Shown here: positions 48,211 to 60,367 of the stretch, piece by piece
Position numbering within the stretch: the first letter of the stretch is position 1
Layout: the number at the start of each line of letters is the position of its first letter
From: Tremella fuciformis
Lineage: Eukaryota > Basidiomycota > Tremellomycetes > Tremellales > Tremellaceae
DNA: 64,000 bases
Assembly (NCBI GenBank): GCA_032768795.1
Contig: CP136491.1
Coordinates: 2,792,501-2,856,500, forward strand
Direction of reading: 5' to 3'
Notes under the pieces: generated by a model
Database searches by the model: none
What the model was told of the DNA's origin: nothing
The model's input: only the letters and a program-made list of their open reading frames with translations
Made by a program: the position numbers and the translations under genes

Positions 48211-50871
48211 ATGCGGATACCCCTTTTCCCACGCCGGAGCTGGTCTCCACTCGCCTCTCCATTCCGCTCATTTTCCCTCCTCCCACTCGCCTTGGTCGCC
48301 TTGATCTTCGGCGCCAGCACAGTGGCCGCGGGTGATACCCTCTCTACGGACGCTGTGACGTATTGCGCCGAAGCCAAGGCGGTCATCGTGGACGAATTCG
48401 ATATCGCTTACCACCGCTCCAACTCGAGCATCACTTTCAGCTTCTCACTCGCCTCGGTCGAAAGCAACCTCAATGTCTCCGCCAACCTCTACGTCAATGT
48501 ATATGGCATAGAGGCAGTCAATCAGACATTCGATCTCTGCTCTTACTTTGAGGGAGTCATCTGTCCCCTGCCCCAAGTCAACTTCACCGGTATGTCCCAG
48601 CAACTTTCCGGATCTTGAGGTCGAGGTTCTGACTGTCCAGGCTATGGCACCTACCCCATCCCTTCGAAATACACCAAAGATATCCCCGCTATCGCCTATC
48701 ACGTACCCAATCTCGAAGCGTATGCCCGTGTGGAGCTTATCAAGGATTCGGACGGGTCCACTGCCGCATGTCTCCAAGCGACACTCTCCAACGGATGGAC
48801 GACCAAGCAGAAAGGCGTCGAGTGGTCGACCGGCATCTTCACCCTCGTTGCACTCCTTGTTGGACTGCTCCACTCGGCGCTCGGCAACTCGCCCTCGCCC
48901 GCGCAGTACCGATTGTTCGACATTCTTTTCCTCTTCCAGGCCGCCGCGGCGAGCGGTTTCATGCACCTGAACTATCCCTCGGTCTACTCTGCCTTCACGC
49001 AGAACTTCCACTGGGCTCTCGGACTGTTCTACTCGAGCAATATGCAGAGCAGCATCAACAAGATGCGTGCAAAAACCGGCGGCACGCAGAGTGGAACGGC
49101 GTATTCAGACGTCCAGTACATCGACCGGAAGCTTTCACCCTTCAACGAGGCCATCTATCTCCCCGACGCCTTGGAGACTACATCTACATTCAAGTCGTTT
49201 ATCGCGGAGAACACCCTGACGCGACGCACAGCAGCGGAACTCATCAAAAGAGCTACGATCCCCTCCACGATTGATCAGAATGCAACGACCGAACTCGATA
49301 CCGGGATACCCGTATACGTCAACACCCTCAACATCCCGACAGCGAATGCTTTTGATACCGTTTTCTTCGTCTTCCTAATCTTCTGCGCCATCTTCATCGC
49401 CGCCCATATCCTCTTCTATATCACCGTAATCTTGGTCGACCGTTTCCATTCCAGCGCCTCGTGGGCGAGCCGTGTGCGGCGAGTGTGGTGGGGCTTTTGC
49501 CTCGGCAATGCTCTCTGGCTCGCTCTCATCTGGTTTACTCCCCTGTGGATTTTTGGCTTCTTCCAGTACAAGGTGGGCGACTCTCGCCTTTCGATCTTCT
49601 TTGCGGTCTTCGCGATGCTCCTTACGCTCGTGCCCCTTGCAGCGACCTTCTTGCTGTCCATCCGTCGGACGCGCTTCCCGTCGTCAACTGCACCTACGAT
49701 TTCTCCTCTTTACACCAGCTACAAATGGTTCCACTCTGCCGGAGCCATCTACCGCCAGTACCGCCAGCGATTCCACTACTTCTGGTTTGCTCCCATCGTG
49801 CTGGCTATGATCGCGAGGAGCGCTTTTATAGCTCTGGGACCGGCAAACGGTTGGGCGCAGGTGATCGGGTGTGTGGTGGTCGAGCTCATACTGTCGGTCT
49901 CCCTCTTGGCCTGTCGTCCACACAAGGACAGGAAGGGGGATTGGATAGTGGCGTTCCTGTCTCTCTGCCGGCTCTGCGCCTTTGGGCTGTTGATCGCCTT
50001 CATACCATCGGTAGGCGTGGGTGCGATCGCAAGAACCGTTATCGGGTTCGTCATCATCGTTCTTTTCGGCGTACCGACGGTGCTCCTGTTTTTGGGTCTG
50101 ATCTGGAATGCAGGTAAGTCATGCCCACCAGTCACGACTCTTCATGCTGATCCTGTAGGCTATGGCTACCTTTGGCGGCGTCACACTCATCGGATCGAAG
50201 ATGGTCTGGAGGTCGAACGATTCGTCGCTTCAGACCCTTCTCTCACAGGGGTCGACTCCGATTCGCAACAACGAGCCATGGCGCAGTATCCCAATCAGCC
50301 AGCCTCGACCTACCCCTTCCTGGCCGCCAACCCCTCCCCTCCGTCCTCCTCCGACCAGAATCACACACCCAGTAGCCTCGGTAGGCGGGCCAGCATTATG
50401 GAGCCAGTCGAGAACGTGTACGAGCCAAGTATCGCACCGTCCCAAGCATACTCAAGGCCAAACTCTAATAATTGGTCTGGCGAATACCCGAACGGGTACG
50501 CGAGTCCGCCCATGAGTCCGACCGGCCCGACAAGCCCAATCAGCCCCCGTAGCCCGGTAGCAGGTCGGACTGCAGAGGAGGCATACGCCGAGGCTGCAGG
50601 CACCAGCCGGCCACAGTCGTCCATCACGCAGCGCGATCGTTTGTCCAGCTACTCGCCTGCCACCGGGGCCGCGCCGATGATGTCTCAGCCCGGGCTATCT
50701 CGAGCCACAACTGCGACAAGCGGCACTAGCCACTACTACACACCTGGAGGGGTGACCGCGACGCCCATGACGGGACGAGAGCAGTACTTCACCCCTTTGG
50801 CCGAGCCCGCTCGAGCTCGAGATCAGTACTTTCATGCGACCGGTGCGGAGAGAAGATCAGGAGGGTATTGA
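48211..50871 (+). CDS. Flc-type TRP-like membrane protein
   Basis: Member of the fungal FLC/TRP-like family (yeast Flc1-3, linked to FAD import into the ER, calcium and wall integrity). Exons 48211-48589, 48641-50113, 50159-50871 give 854 aa. A signal peptide (near SLLPLALVALIFGAST) leads into an ML-like extracytoplasmic domain with paired Cys (VTYCAEAKA, CSYFEGVICPLP) and several N-glycosylation sites. A TRP-like block of about nine helices starts near residue 205 (FTLVALLVGLLHSAL) and includes LFDILFLFQAAAASGFMHLNYP and FTQNFHWALGLF, typical of the family. The C-terminal ~230 residues are cytosolic, rich in Ser, Pro and Tyr. The start could also be 48175, 12 codons upstream. Confidence 0.9.
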
Positions 50872-51217
50872 TTACCATGATTTCTTCATCAAACATAGAT
50901 GGGTGACGCGACACGGCTCGAGTACACGATGACGATCGTTTTGCATTCTCCTTTTCACAATCTTTCGAGACCCTGTAGCCTTATGATATATGCATGGACA
51001 CCTTGCCTTGAGTCTTCGGTCAAGTGCGTGACGGACGGTAAAGGCTTGGCGAATGACGGTAATGGATTGATTGGTACTGGGCGATCCACGCATTTATATG
51101 CATCGTGAATTGATACCGGGACGACCTGTGACACATGCACAGGAATAGTAAATGCCATATGCTTTATCCGATACTGCCCTCCGCGCATGAGACCCTACTC
51201 ATACGTCGTACATCGCA
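50872..51217. other. Convergent intergenic spacer
   Basis: 346 bp between the stops of the FLC-type gene and the nucleoporin gene, presumably both 3' UTRs. Nothing else seen. Confidence 0.5.
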
Positions 51218-54200
51218 TCACGGTCGATCCGCCTCGCAGATCTGACACTTGTCCTTGGCGCTGTCGGGGTTCTGCAGCATACATACGCTGCAAGTCCACT
51301 GGGCACCTCCGGCCGCTTTGGGGTTGGTGAGTGGGTTCAGAGAAGGTGCCGGACCGCCAAAGCTGAATCCCCCGGCCGGAGGGGCAGGGAGGGCCGGGGT
51401 GAAGCCGCTGCCGCTATCGCTGGAGCTTGAGCTCGCGGGAGCACCGCCGAACGAGAATCCGCCAGCGGGCGGGGCAGGCGCCTTGAAGCCGTTTGTGGAG
51501 GCGGCACTGCCAAAGGAGAAGCCGCCTAATGGAGGTGCAGGGGGCTTCGGTCCGTTAGTCGGCGCTCCGAAGCTGAATCCTGCTGCCGGAGGTGCAGGTG
51601 GTTTCGGACCACTGGCAGTTGAACTGGCCGTACCGAAAGAGAACCCTCCAGAAGGCGCTGCTGGAGGTTTGGCCAGTCCATCGGCGACCGTGGATTCGAC
51701 CGAGACCTCGCCTGAAGGTGAAGGCGCAGGCGGAGTAGAAGGGCCAAATGAGTCTGTCTGCGTGGGCAAGGAAACCTTGGCGCCGGCCTCCGCCGGACCC
51801 GTTGCTCCAGAGCTCTTTGTTTCCTGCTCGACCTGCGCAGAAGGGACACGGCTGAAGTTGTCTGCTGTCCTCTCTCCAGGTGCGCCATCCCGGATCCCCG
51901 CCAATTTGTGCATAGTCGCTGATGACGGAAATTTGCCTCTTTCGTTATAGAACTTGTACACGATCGGGTTGACCCTCAAGAGAACCGCCTGACGCATGTC
52001 CGAGCTAGGAATGCAGCGCCGGCGCCGTTTCGTTGGTTTTGGCATTTGATCTCTACCTTTGAGCATCGGATTCGATAGCGGCAGCTGATCATGCGACGGG
52101 GCATTGAAGGGGAAAAAGGGTAGAGCGGGTACAGCAACGGCAAGTGCGGCATCTTTCGCAGACAGAAACACGGCCGATGGATCCACCCGTTGAGACGATA
52201 TTTGATCGGGAACGATCGTTTGTGGGTAAGACTCGACCGAGGACATTAAATGTTCCTCCTCGTCGATAGGCACAGAGACGGGTGGGGGAGTGAAAACAGC
52301 TCGAGCCTCTGTAGATGCTCCCGTCGAAGCAAGTGCTGCCTTTTGAAGAGGCGATTCGTATATTTCGTGAGACGAAGCCACCGTCGACGCGGATATGAGT
52401 GGTGAGTACGTCGACGACACAAACTGCGGTGCAGTGAAGCCCAGGATAGGCTTCGGCAGCGAAATATCGTTATGATCGGGCGAAGAGGCTGATGCCTTCT
52501 TGACAGCCGGTCCTGGTGTTTCGGGTCCAGGACTGCCGAAGAGCTCGTCCACCTCCTCGCCCTCATCTTCCTCGCTACTCCCAGCGTCCAGCTCTGGAGT
52601 TTTGCCGTGACTACCGCTCGATGCTGCGCTATCATTCGGTGGCCTTCGTCCTGAAAGGCGCTCAAGTGTCGTCATCTTGTGAGTGCTTTTAGTGGCCGCA
52701 AGACGCGCGGCGGCACCACGTCTTGGCGTTGAATCGGTGTTGGCGCGGATGGTGGGCCTGCCCGGAGTATGTCCCGAAGGGGATTGTCGGTCATTTGGAA
52801 AGGCTCTCGATCCCGAAGTTGGTGTGCTGGGAGCGAAATTTCCACTGTGGAGACGAGACGTCTTTGACGAAGTCGTATCGTAGGGGTTGACGATGAAGTT
52901 CGATACATCCTTCGAGGGCGATAAGATCCCGCTGCCCAGCTCACTTTCGATCAATTCCTTCATGATGATGGCAGCACGTCGCTTTCCGACTGACACAGGA
53001 TCCAGTTTCGAAGAGGACGCGATCGGAGCTGAAGCGGGAGATGAGGTGAAGGAAGCCTTGAGAGGGGACGATACCGACGGCGCGAAGGTGCGTAGCGAGT
53101 TCACTCGGTCCTTATTGTTGCTCGATGACCCTGCCTCGGGTGAGGGAACGGAAACAATATTGCTTGACTGGGTGACAGTTGGCTCAAACGTCAAAAGAGG
53201 GGACACTTCGGCGGAGGTCTCGTGTGATTTTGTCTTTTTCTTAGGAGACTCCAGACTGACTTCCAGCTGGGGTCTACGAAGCATGCGACGGGGGGACATG
53301 CCTGGACCCAGGTAGAGTATCTTACGAGAGTTCTTCGCGGGCGAGTGTGAGGGCGAGGCGGCGGGAATATCGGCTCCGACGTTGAAGAGCGGAGAAGACG
53401 AGCCAGAGGTGAAAGACCACTCAGACTCGTCTCCCTGCTTCCGCGGAGTAGAAGTGAGGAAATCGTGACCGTCTGACGCATCAAGCCGTCTCAATCGCCT
53501 TGAAGGAGGCAACGACGACGAAGCGGACCAGCCGTTCTCGCTCGACTCGGATTTGATGCTGTCGACTAGTGTTTCGAAAGTGCGAAGCTCTTGAACAGTC
53601 ATGCTCCTCTCGTGGCGAGCAGCCAAGAAAGCCTTGAGAGCTTCGGCTGATGGGGAAGGAGGCACGGGGATTCGAGACGAGGAAGGCAGAGGGAGGCGGA
53701 GGGAGGCAGTGGCGAATTCCGGCGAGAGAGGGCGTTTGCGAGGGTTCGTGATTTCGAATCCGCTGGTCGAGGCGACGGGCTCAGGCTCAGGCGATTCCCG
53801 CTGAGGAGTCAAGGCGGGCTGACCGGGACCTGGAGTCGCGAGTTGCGGAGTAGAAGTGGACGCCAAAAGCCCCTTCCGCGTCAACTCTCTACGACCACCT
53901 GGCCTTTCTCCCCTTGCTCTCCATTCCGCTGCACGAGCAGCGAACTCATCGCCCTGTCTCCCCGCTGCCGAAGCAGCATCGAAAATATCCTCATCACCGT
54001 TCATGGTAGCCGGTGGTTGACCGTTCCAGCCATCCTCTGATCCAGATTCGGATCTTTGGTCGTCTGCGAGGTCGCCATTGTTTGAAGGAAGCAAAGCTGG
54101 CTGTCGAGTGAAGGAGGAGGTGACATAGGAATACAGACTCCGCAAACCACCCATTGGCTATGAGTGTCTCAGCATTTGCCTCGGACGCGGACGCTGAGGA

Positions 54201-54319
54201 CTCACAACAATGCTGCTTAGACTGCTCTTTGGCTTGACAGCCTTGGAAGGTCTGGCATAAGGTGAGCTGGCGGCGATGCGCTCAGTGCGTATCGACTTTG
54301 GCGTCGCGTTGCGCTCCAT
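51218..54319 (-). CDS. FG nucleoporin with RanBP2-type zinc finger (Nup153/Nup1-like)
   Basis: Nuclear-basket nucleoporin of 1017 aa. Minus-strand exons 54319-54206 and 54157-51218; the first exon adds MERNATPKSIRTERI...SSPYARPSK, joined in frame to PMGGLRSLYSYVTSSF. That stretch can form an amphipathic helix, like the membrane-binding helices of Nup1, Nup60 and Nup153. The middle ~700 residues are disordered and Ser/Pro-rich, with RMLRRPQLEVSLE and basic clusters. FG repeats are confined to the C-terminal ~150 residues as GFSFG units separated by PxPPAPP spacers (five to six copies). The end is a single RanBP2 zinc finger, WTCSVCMLQNPDSAKDKCQIC, a Ran-GDP or ubiquitin-binding fold. Divergent from DNA ligase I. 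Confidence 0.88.
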
Positions 54320-54771
54320 CGCGTAGAATCGGTCAGATGGACGCTGAGAAAGCCGACGAATGGGCAGAGATGGTTGTCGTCACAATGACGATGCAAACGT
54401 ATCATGCGATACGTTTGAGAAGTAGCGAGACGTGCTGAACAATTCCTCACGGCGAGGTGGGAAGTCTGGAATGCTCGATCTAGGTCGTGTGTGCTGATGG
54501 CGAAAAAGAAGCTTGTCTGACCCCCAATGGTTCGAATGGCTAAGCGCAGTTCGGTCTTTTGCCACCGCTTCGTCGAGGAACGTCCCTCTTCTCGCCCCGC
54601 GGGTCCGTTTCGCTGCAGACCGGTCGCTGACACTTTGACAAGGGCAGAGAGATGGGGAATCGTGTCTCATGATGACACTGTAGACACATTGTTCTCTTGG
54701 AACTGGCCAGATCAAGAACGTAAATGTCACCCCCACTTTAAACCTCCACCTAAAGGTGACGAAGATTGAAC
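54320..54771. promoter_or_regulatory. Divergent NUP/LIG1 promoter with a 22-bp inverted repeat
   Basis: 452 bp between two divergent start codons. A perfect inverted repeat, AAACGTATC and GATACGTTT with a 4-nt spacer, lies at 54395-54416, 76 bp upstream of the nucleoporin ATG. It has the form of a dimeric transcription-factor operator. The factor is unknown. Confidence 0.6.
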
Positions 54772-57700
54772 ATGGACGCGTCTCAAATGGCACCGTCGCG
54801 AGCATCGCATCAGCAACCTGAACAGACCCAGACCCATACGCAGGCCAAGCGGCGCGGGCACGCAGCCAAAGATGAGTGGTGAGTTCTTCAACGGTTGGAA
54901 CTCCCAAGAGTGCTGAGCCGGAAGACATCGAAAATAAGCCTGCCGCAAAGCCGCGACTGTCCAAGAAGAAGCGGATTGTCGATTCGGATGATGAGGATAC
55001 GGGCCGCGATGCGGTCATGAAGGCCAACGGTAGCGTACAAAATGAGGCCGGACCGTCTAGTGAATCCCAGCCTCCCGTCGACAGATAAGCGGCGCTGATC
55101 TCCATAGACCCGTCGCCACCCACAAAGAAGCCTAAGGCCGAGGCATTTGCCCCGATCTTCTCGCCTGGCAAGCCGAAGAAGGAACGGTCAAAGTCGCCAG
55201 ATAAGCCAGCTAGAATGGCCAAGGAGATGCCGTCAAATGGGACATCAGCCGGCAAGACTGCCAAGCAGACGAAACCGCTCGCATCGATTTTCAGCAAGCC
55301 GGTTGCTTCAAGCTCGCAAATGAACGGCAAATCCTCTGCTGAACACGACGAGCATCACGAAGGATCTGAAGACGATGTTGCGGACGAGGATGAGGATGAT
55401 GTGGATGATGAGGTAGCAGATAAGCAGGAGGGTCAGGCCGCCGTCAAGCTGTCAGTCACTTCACGGGCGCAAACTCCGACGGTCATCTTATGCTTAGAGC
55501 GTCCATCTTCACCAAGGCTCAGAAAGGTGCTTCAGTAGCCGACAAAGGCTGGAAAGAGGGAGACCCGTGAGACGAGTTCCCCACTTGCTTTCAATCTGAC
55601 CTGTTCAGTGTACCTTACGCGGCTCTGGTCAGTACATTCGAGAAGATCGAAGCCACAACCAAACGATTGGAAATTCTGGAAATCTTGACTCAGTTCCTTC
55701 TTGTTGTGGCCACACGCGATGTTGCCACAGACGCGAAGAACTCCAATCTCCTGAAGGTGGTTTACTTGTGCATAAACAGGGTAAGATCCGGTTCCTCGAG
55801 TGACGAAGCTCACAGTCAGCTGTGCCCAGACTACATGGGAATCGAGCTGGGTATTGGAGAGTCGCTATTGGTGAAGTCGATTGGAGAGAGCACTGGTCGA
55901 TCAATCGCGAAGATCAAGGAAGATCTGCGGAAAGAGGGCGATCTGGGTAAGGTGGCCATGGTCTGTTGAACCTTCCCGACCGGTATGACATTCTCATCTC
56001 CAGAATTCCCGCAACAACCAACCAACCATGTTCAAACCCAAGCCTCTCACTGTACCGTACGTGTTTCAGAGCTTGACGGAGATCGCCAAAGCCGCCGGAA
56101 ACGCTGTACGTTGTACACGACCATATGTACGGTCGGCGCAAAGCTCACCTCCAAGTCACAGAACAAAAAGGTTGGCATCATCAACAAGCTTCTTGCGGCC
56201 TGTCAGGGCACAGAGGCAAAATTCATCGTTCGATCCCTTGAGGGAAAACTTCGTATCGGCCTCGCGGACAAGACATTGGTTGTGGCACTGGCACATGCGA
56301 TAGTGCTCAAAAGCATAGGCGAGCTGGGTCATGGTCCCATGCGACTTGGGCTGACTTACAGGCTCCAAACAGCTTCCATCCGAGCAGCTTGCACAAAAGC
56401 TAGAAGCGGGTGCAGAGATAGTAAAGTCCATCTACAGGTAAGGGAACAGGGGTTCTTGCCCAATCCTCGCTGATTTTAGCGAACTACCCAACTACGACTT
56501 GATAATACCAGCCCTGCTCAAAGGCGGTATTGAAGGGTTGCAGGAGGCTTGCAAGCTTACACCTGGTGAGCAGTTGTGCATGGTGCCCGGATCTCTCTCA
56601 TGAGAAGGTGTCCCGTTGAAACCGATGTTGGCCAAACCTACCAAGGCAATCACCGAGGTTTTGGATCGCTTCGAGGGCAAAGAATTCACCTGCGAATACA
56701 AATACGATGGCGAGCGAGCTCAGGTTCACATGCTCGAGGACGGGACAATCGCCGTGTTCAGTCGAAACTCGGAGAATATGAGTGCGAAGTATCCTGACCT
56801 TGTCGAACAGGTCCCAAGAGTGAGTCGCCCGTTGCCATGTCATAGATGTGCTGACGCACAGTGTATCAAAGATGGCGTTAAATCTTTTGTCATTGACGCC
56901 GAGGCAGTCGCGTATGATCTCGAAACGAAAAAGCTTCTGCCTTTCCAGGATCTTTCCAGGCGGAAACGTAAAGATGTCAGGACCGAGGACATCACCGTTA
57001 GAGTGCATCTTTTTGCCTTTGACCTGTTATATTTGAACGGAGAGGTGGGTGCAGGCGCAGGGGATGTTGCCCGCTTCGCTGACACGGCCTAGAGTCTTCT
57101 GCAGAAGGAGCTCAGAGAACGCCGAGATATCCTTCGCGAGCATTTCAGGCAAGTGGAATCCGAGTTCGACTTTGCAAAATCATCCGATGGCTCGACAACA
57201 GACGAGATACAAGCTTTCCTTGAGGAGTCGGTCAAGGACGGCTGCGAAGGACTGATGGTCAAAATGCTCACAACCGGCGCCTCGACCTACGAACCGAGTC
57301 GGAGGTCAATTAATTGGCTCAAGTTGAAGAAGGACTACCTTTCGGGCGTTGGAGACTCGCTCGATCTCGTGGTCGTTGGAGCTTACCATGGGAAAGGCAA
57401 GCGGACGAGCGTATACGGCGCTTTCTTGCTTGCATGTTACGATCCCGATTCGGAAAACTTTCAAACAATTTGCAAAATCGGTACCGGTTTCAGCGAAGAG
57501 GTGCTACAACGCTTCTACGATGATCTTCACCCGCTCGAGATCGCGGCTGCCAGGTCCGACCTTGAAATCGGAGGCGCGAAGCCGGACGTATGGTTTGAGC
57601 CGAAAATCGTCTGGGAAGTTTTGACAGCGGATCTGAGTCTAAGCCCAATCTATACGGCTGGACATGGTCTGGTCAGATTGTTCCTCCAAGGCCGCCGACC

Positions 57701-57889
57701 ATGATGCTGACTAGCTAGGTGGACTCGAGAGGCATATCTCTCCGTTTCCCTCGATTTTTACGGGTCAGAGACGATAAGTCCGCGGATGAGGCGACTACGG
57801 CGGAGCAGGTGTCTGAATTCTATCAGCGGCAGGTGACGGCAGGTGGAGCAAAGAAAGCTGGTGGGGGAGGAGATGATGATTTCTGGTGA
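54772..57889 (+). CDS. CDC9: DNA ligase I
   Basis: ATP-dependent replicative ligase that seals Okazaki fragments, about 853 aa. Exons: 54772-54878, 54911-55059, 55108-55450, 55498-55566, 55609-55780, 55820-55960, 56004-56105, 56156-56327, 56362-56437, 56480-56565, 56608-56819, 56862-57044, 57093-57671, 57719-57889. The first ~225 residues are disordered and charged, with basic clusters that could be nuclear signals. The DNA-binding domain follows ([39 protein letters not shown]). The adenylation domain contains [12 protein letters not shown] with the catalytic Lys, then [19 protein letters not shown] and [12 protein letters not shown]. The OB domain has IGTGFSEE and [20 protein letters not shown]. 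The first two exons are the least certain (intron 1 would be 32 nt). No clear PIP box was found. Confidence 0.93.
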
Positions 57890-58041
57890 TGGGTTAATGA
57901 CTCGTATGACCTCATGCGAACGTGCCGTCAAGGCTATCATCGTCTTCTGCCTCGTACAAGACATGTTCATTCAATCACATAATCAAACTTGGCATGGCCG
58001 GCGGCCAGCCGGGCATCCAGCAAAGGCTGAGGCCAACGTAT

Positions 58042-58515
58042 TTACGTTCGGTGTACATAGTATTCCTCTTCTTGCCCTACGTCCAGGATTGTTTCTCCGG
58101 CGGCTTGCACCGCTTCGAGAAACTCTTGGCGACAAGTCTCAGAATCGCACCACCACCTCTTAGCGGTCCTGGTGCCTGAGCTTGTTGTCTGTTGCTCCCC
58201 TATGACAAAGACCACCTTGTTGACGATGGTCTTGCAAGATGCTTCCGTGCCACAGCCCGAGCAATACGGTATTTTGCTGAGCTTGCCCGCCCAGTACGTC
58301 GGGGGCCCTCGCTCCCCTCTGACACCTGTTTCCAATGCCCTGCGAGTATGAGTGGAGCAATACCATCCGAAAGTAGGCGCCCAAAAAGTGTCGCTGAAGT
58401 CGATCTCAGCCATGCACTTGGGAAATCCGCACACCGGAGGGATAGCGCGGTACGTGTAATGAACGTCGAGGGTAGGAACGACCGCCGCGGTCGCGTGGTT
58501 GGAAGTCGAAGCCAT
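58042..58515 (-). CDS. Cys/His-rich protein, tandem family member A
   Basis: Not a family I recognise. Single exon, 157 aa from the first ATG. Two clusters of metal-ligand-type residues: PPVCGFPKCMAEI followed by GWYCSTHTRRALE, and IPYCSGCGTEASC followed by KRWWCDSETCRQEF. The spacing suggests two small zinc-binding modules, one CCCH and one CCCC. The same plan, with PP-x-C, Y/F-C-xx-H, C-xx-C and W-Y/F/W-C, is present in members B and C downstream on the same strand. There is no signal peptide or membrane segment. It is convergent with DNA ligase I, about 150 bp away. The function is unknown; nucleic-acid or protein binding would be typical of such modules. Confidence 0.6.
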   Translation of the reverse strand: MASTSNHATAAVVPTLDVHYTYRAIPPVCGFPKCMAEIDFSDTFWAPTFGWYCSTHTRRALETGVRGERGPPTYWAGKLSKIPYCSGCGTEASCKTIVNKVVFVIGEQQTTSSGTRTAKRWWCDSETCRQEFLEAVQAAGETILDVGQEEEYYVHRT

Positions 58516-59286
58516 TTGATGAGCCGTGGCACTGCGAAGGCGATTCCGACGAGGAGATCTTAGCAATGGCAAAGGCAGGATTGGCGCGCGGATATGTACT
58601 CCTCCTTCCAATCTGCTTTCCGTGCGTTTTCAGCATTTTTGCCACTCAGCCTGAACCCCTTGGCGGCTCCGGTCCCCTCGCGAGCGGTCATTGAATGTAC
58701 GTCAGGGGCCTGCGCCTAGTGAACTCTCCTTTGACGTGAATGATTTACTTCGGGCGGACATTGAAGCATTTCTGATGCGTGTGTGGAGGGACAGCCTATA
58801 GCGAGTGTTAGCGAGGTGCCCCTCTCGAGCGGCTGGGCTGCGAATATCTCTATCGTCATTGAGCGTTCGGTGAAATGGGTCAGCAGGCGCGTCATAGTAA
58901 AGCCAGCCAACAAGCGTCTTTTCCTTCTGACACAAGGGCGGGTGGCGAGAGGTTTATATGTACATTCGCACAACCCGTCGGCGGGACCATTGTGAGCTCT
59001 TGTCCCCCATCGACCACGAGCGGTTCTTGCGAAAGGTTCGCCCATTTCCCGCGGACGCTTGGGCGCTACTGGCTCTTTGATAATCTGCTCTCTATATGGG
59101 AGCCTGCACAGCGTGCTCTATGGTACCGTAGCCTTCTCTCCCGAGACGGAGTTCGCACGGATACTAAAGTGGCCCGGTACACGATTGCTTCACAGGCTTA
59201 TCGGACCATGGCCTATCTTGGTATGCATATGCGAGCTATGTGCTGAGAAGCTTCTCCGCAAACCTACTCAAGTAAATAGCCGTGAG
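58516..59286. other. Spacer between family members A and B
   Basis: 770 bp without a convincing frame. Translations on the minus strand show no remnant of the Cys/His pattern. It presumably contains the promoter of member A and the 3' UTR of member B. Confidence 0.45.
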
Positions 59287-59937
59287 TCATCGCACCCGAC
59301 AATACTCCTCCAACGTAGCCCCGTCCACAATCTCATCTGGCAACTCCCGAATAGTGTACCCTTGCTCTTCCACCAGCCGCCTCCGGTAAGTAGCGCTGGC
59401 GACTGAGCAGCGAGGATTGCAAAACCATGCCCCGGTGCCGAAAACGAGGACTCTACTCTGGCTGAATTTCCGCCGGATGTAGGGGCGGCGGCACTCTCGA
59501 CAGTGAGTTTTCCGAAAGGAGTCTGGCAAAGTGGTCAAATGGTTGACCCAGAGGTAAGACCTCCAGCCGTACGCGTCTCGAAGGAACTCGCGAGGCGACT
59601 GTCCTTGGGGCACTGTTTCCAAATATTTGGTGGCGTGAGTTGTACAAAAGCCAGTGGTCCCAATTTGCCCGTCGATAACACTCGTGACCAATAAGGATAT
59701 GTTGTTACTGCCCAAGATCTCTCCGCAGATCCCATCCTCGTTCTGAGGGACTGGATATTGGCACAATGGCGGCCATTGCACTTGCTTCCAAGCGAGAACC
59801 TCGCACCTCGCTGTACCCGGACTGGATGTTGTGTAGGTCTCTGCATTGCTGCCCGATGCATCCTCTTCCAAGGTGAGTCCGCCGATTCCGTCAGCGAGAG
59901 CATCAAGGGCCCAACTTTGCTCGTTCCCACTGGGCAT
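59287..59937 (-). CDS. Cys/His-rich protein, tandem family member B
   Basis: Single-exon protein of 216 aa, the longest and most complete of the family. After an acidic N-terminus it has WPPLCQYPVPQNEDGICGEI and TTGFCTTHATKYLE (module 1: C, C, C, H), then a linker REFLRDAYGWRSYLWVNHL, then KTHCRECRRPYIRRKFS and GAWFCNPRCSVASATYRRRL (module 2: C-x2-C and C-x3-C). The linker YGW and the Leu-Pro before module 2 are shared with member C (YLRRHYGWTS, LPPEL). The regular order of ligands in three neighbours argues for a real, conserved zinc-binding protein. I know no named domain with this plan. The start is the first ATG; the upstream extension lacks one. Confidence 0.65.
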   Translation of the reverse strand: MPSGNEQSWALDALADGIGGLTLEEDASGSNAETYTTSSPGTARCEVLAWKQVQWPPLCQYPVPQNEDGICGEILGSNNISLLVTSVIDGQIGTTGFCTTHATKYLETVPQGQSPREFLRDAYGWRSYLWVNHLTTLPDSFRKTHCRECRRPYIRRKFSQSRVLVFGTGAWFCNPRCSVASATYRRRLVEEQGYTIRELPDEIVDGATLEEYCRVR

Positions 59938-60036
59938 TGTGAGACCCACGGACGCGCGAGAATCGGTTGTCAGCGCACGGCAGTCAGTAGTGAGAATGAT
60001 ACTCTTATCTAAAGAGCCCTGGTAAACATTCGTAGA

Positions 60037-60285
60037 TTATGAGGTGAGGTTCATGAAGATTCGGACTCTCAACCACGACCCACAACAAGGGAGGCACCGC
60101 GGTGTGTCGAATTCACGACCCGCGAGATGAAACGCTTCAGGGTATACCAGCAATGGTATAACGGACTGATGGTGGGCGGCAAGATGGATGTTCAGGAGTG
60201 AGCCGTAGCCCAGTTTATTGCTGCAGAAGATGCAGGAGACGGATATGTGATACATTCTCGCAAGGGAACGCACCTTCTCAGGCAT
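60037..60285 (-). CDS. Small ORF with one C2H2-like finger
   Basis: 82 codons with an ATG start, lying between members B and C and on the same strand. It contains CIFCSNKLGYGSLLNIHLAAHH, which fits C-x2-C-x12-H-x3-H with Leu at the core hydrophobic positions. A second Cys pair (CLPCC) follows near residue 65. Nothing proves that it is expressed. It could be a chance match or a fragment of a larger gene. Confidence 0.25.
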   Translation of the reverse strand: MPEKVRSLARMYHISVSCIFCSNKLGYGSLLNIHLAAHHQSVIPLLVYPEAFHLAGREFDTPRCLPCCGSWLRVRIFMNLTS

Positions 60286-60367
60286 ACAAGGCTTTCAAGT
60301 CCTCAGATCAACGATGCGAGGGATACATACTGTGAGACGATCCACAGATAGCAGACTGGCGTCATAC

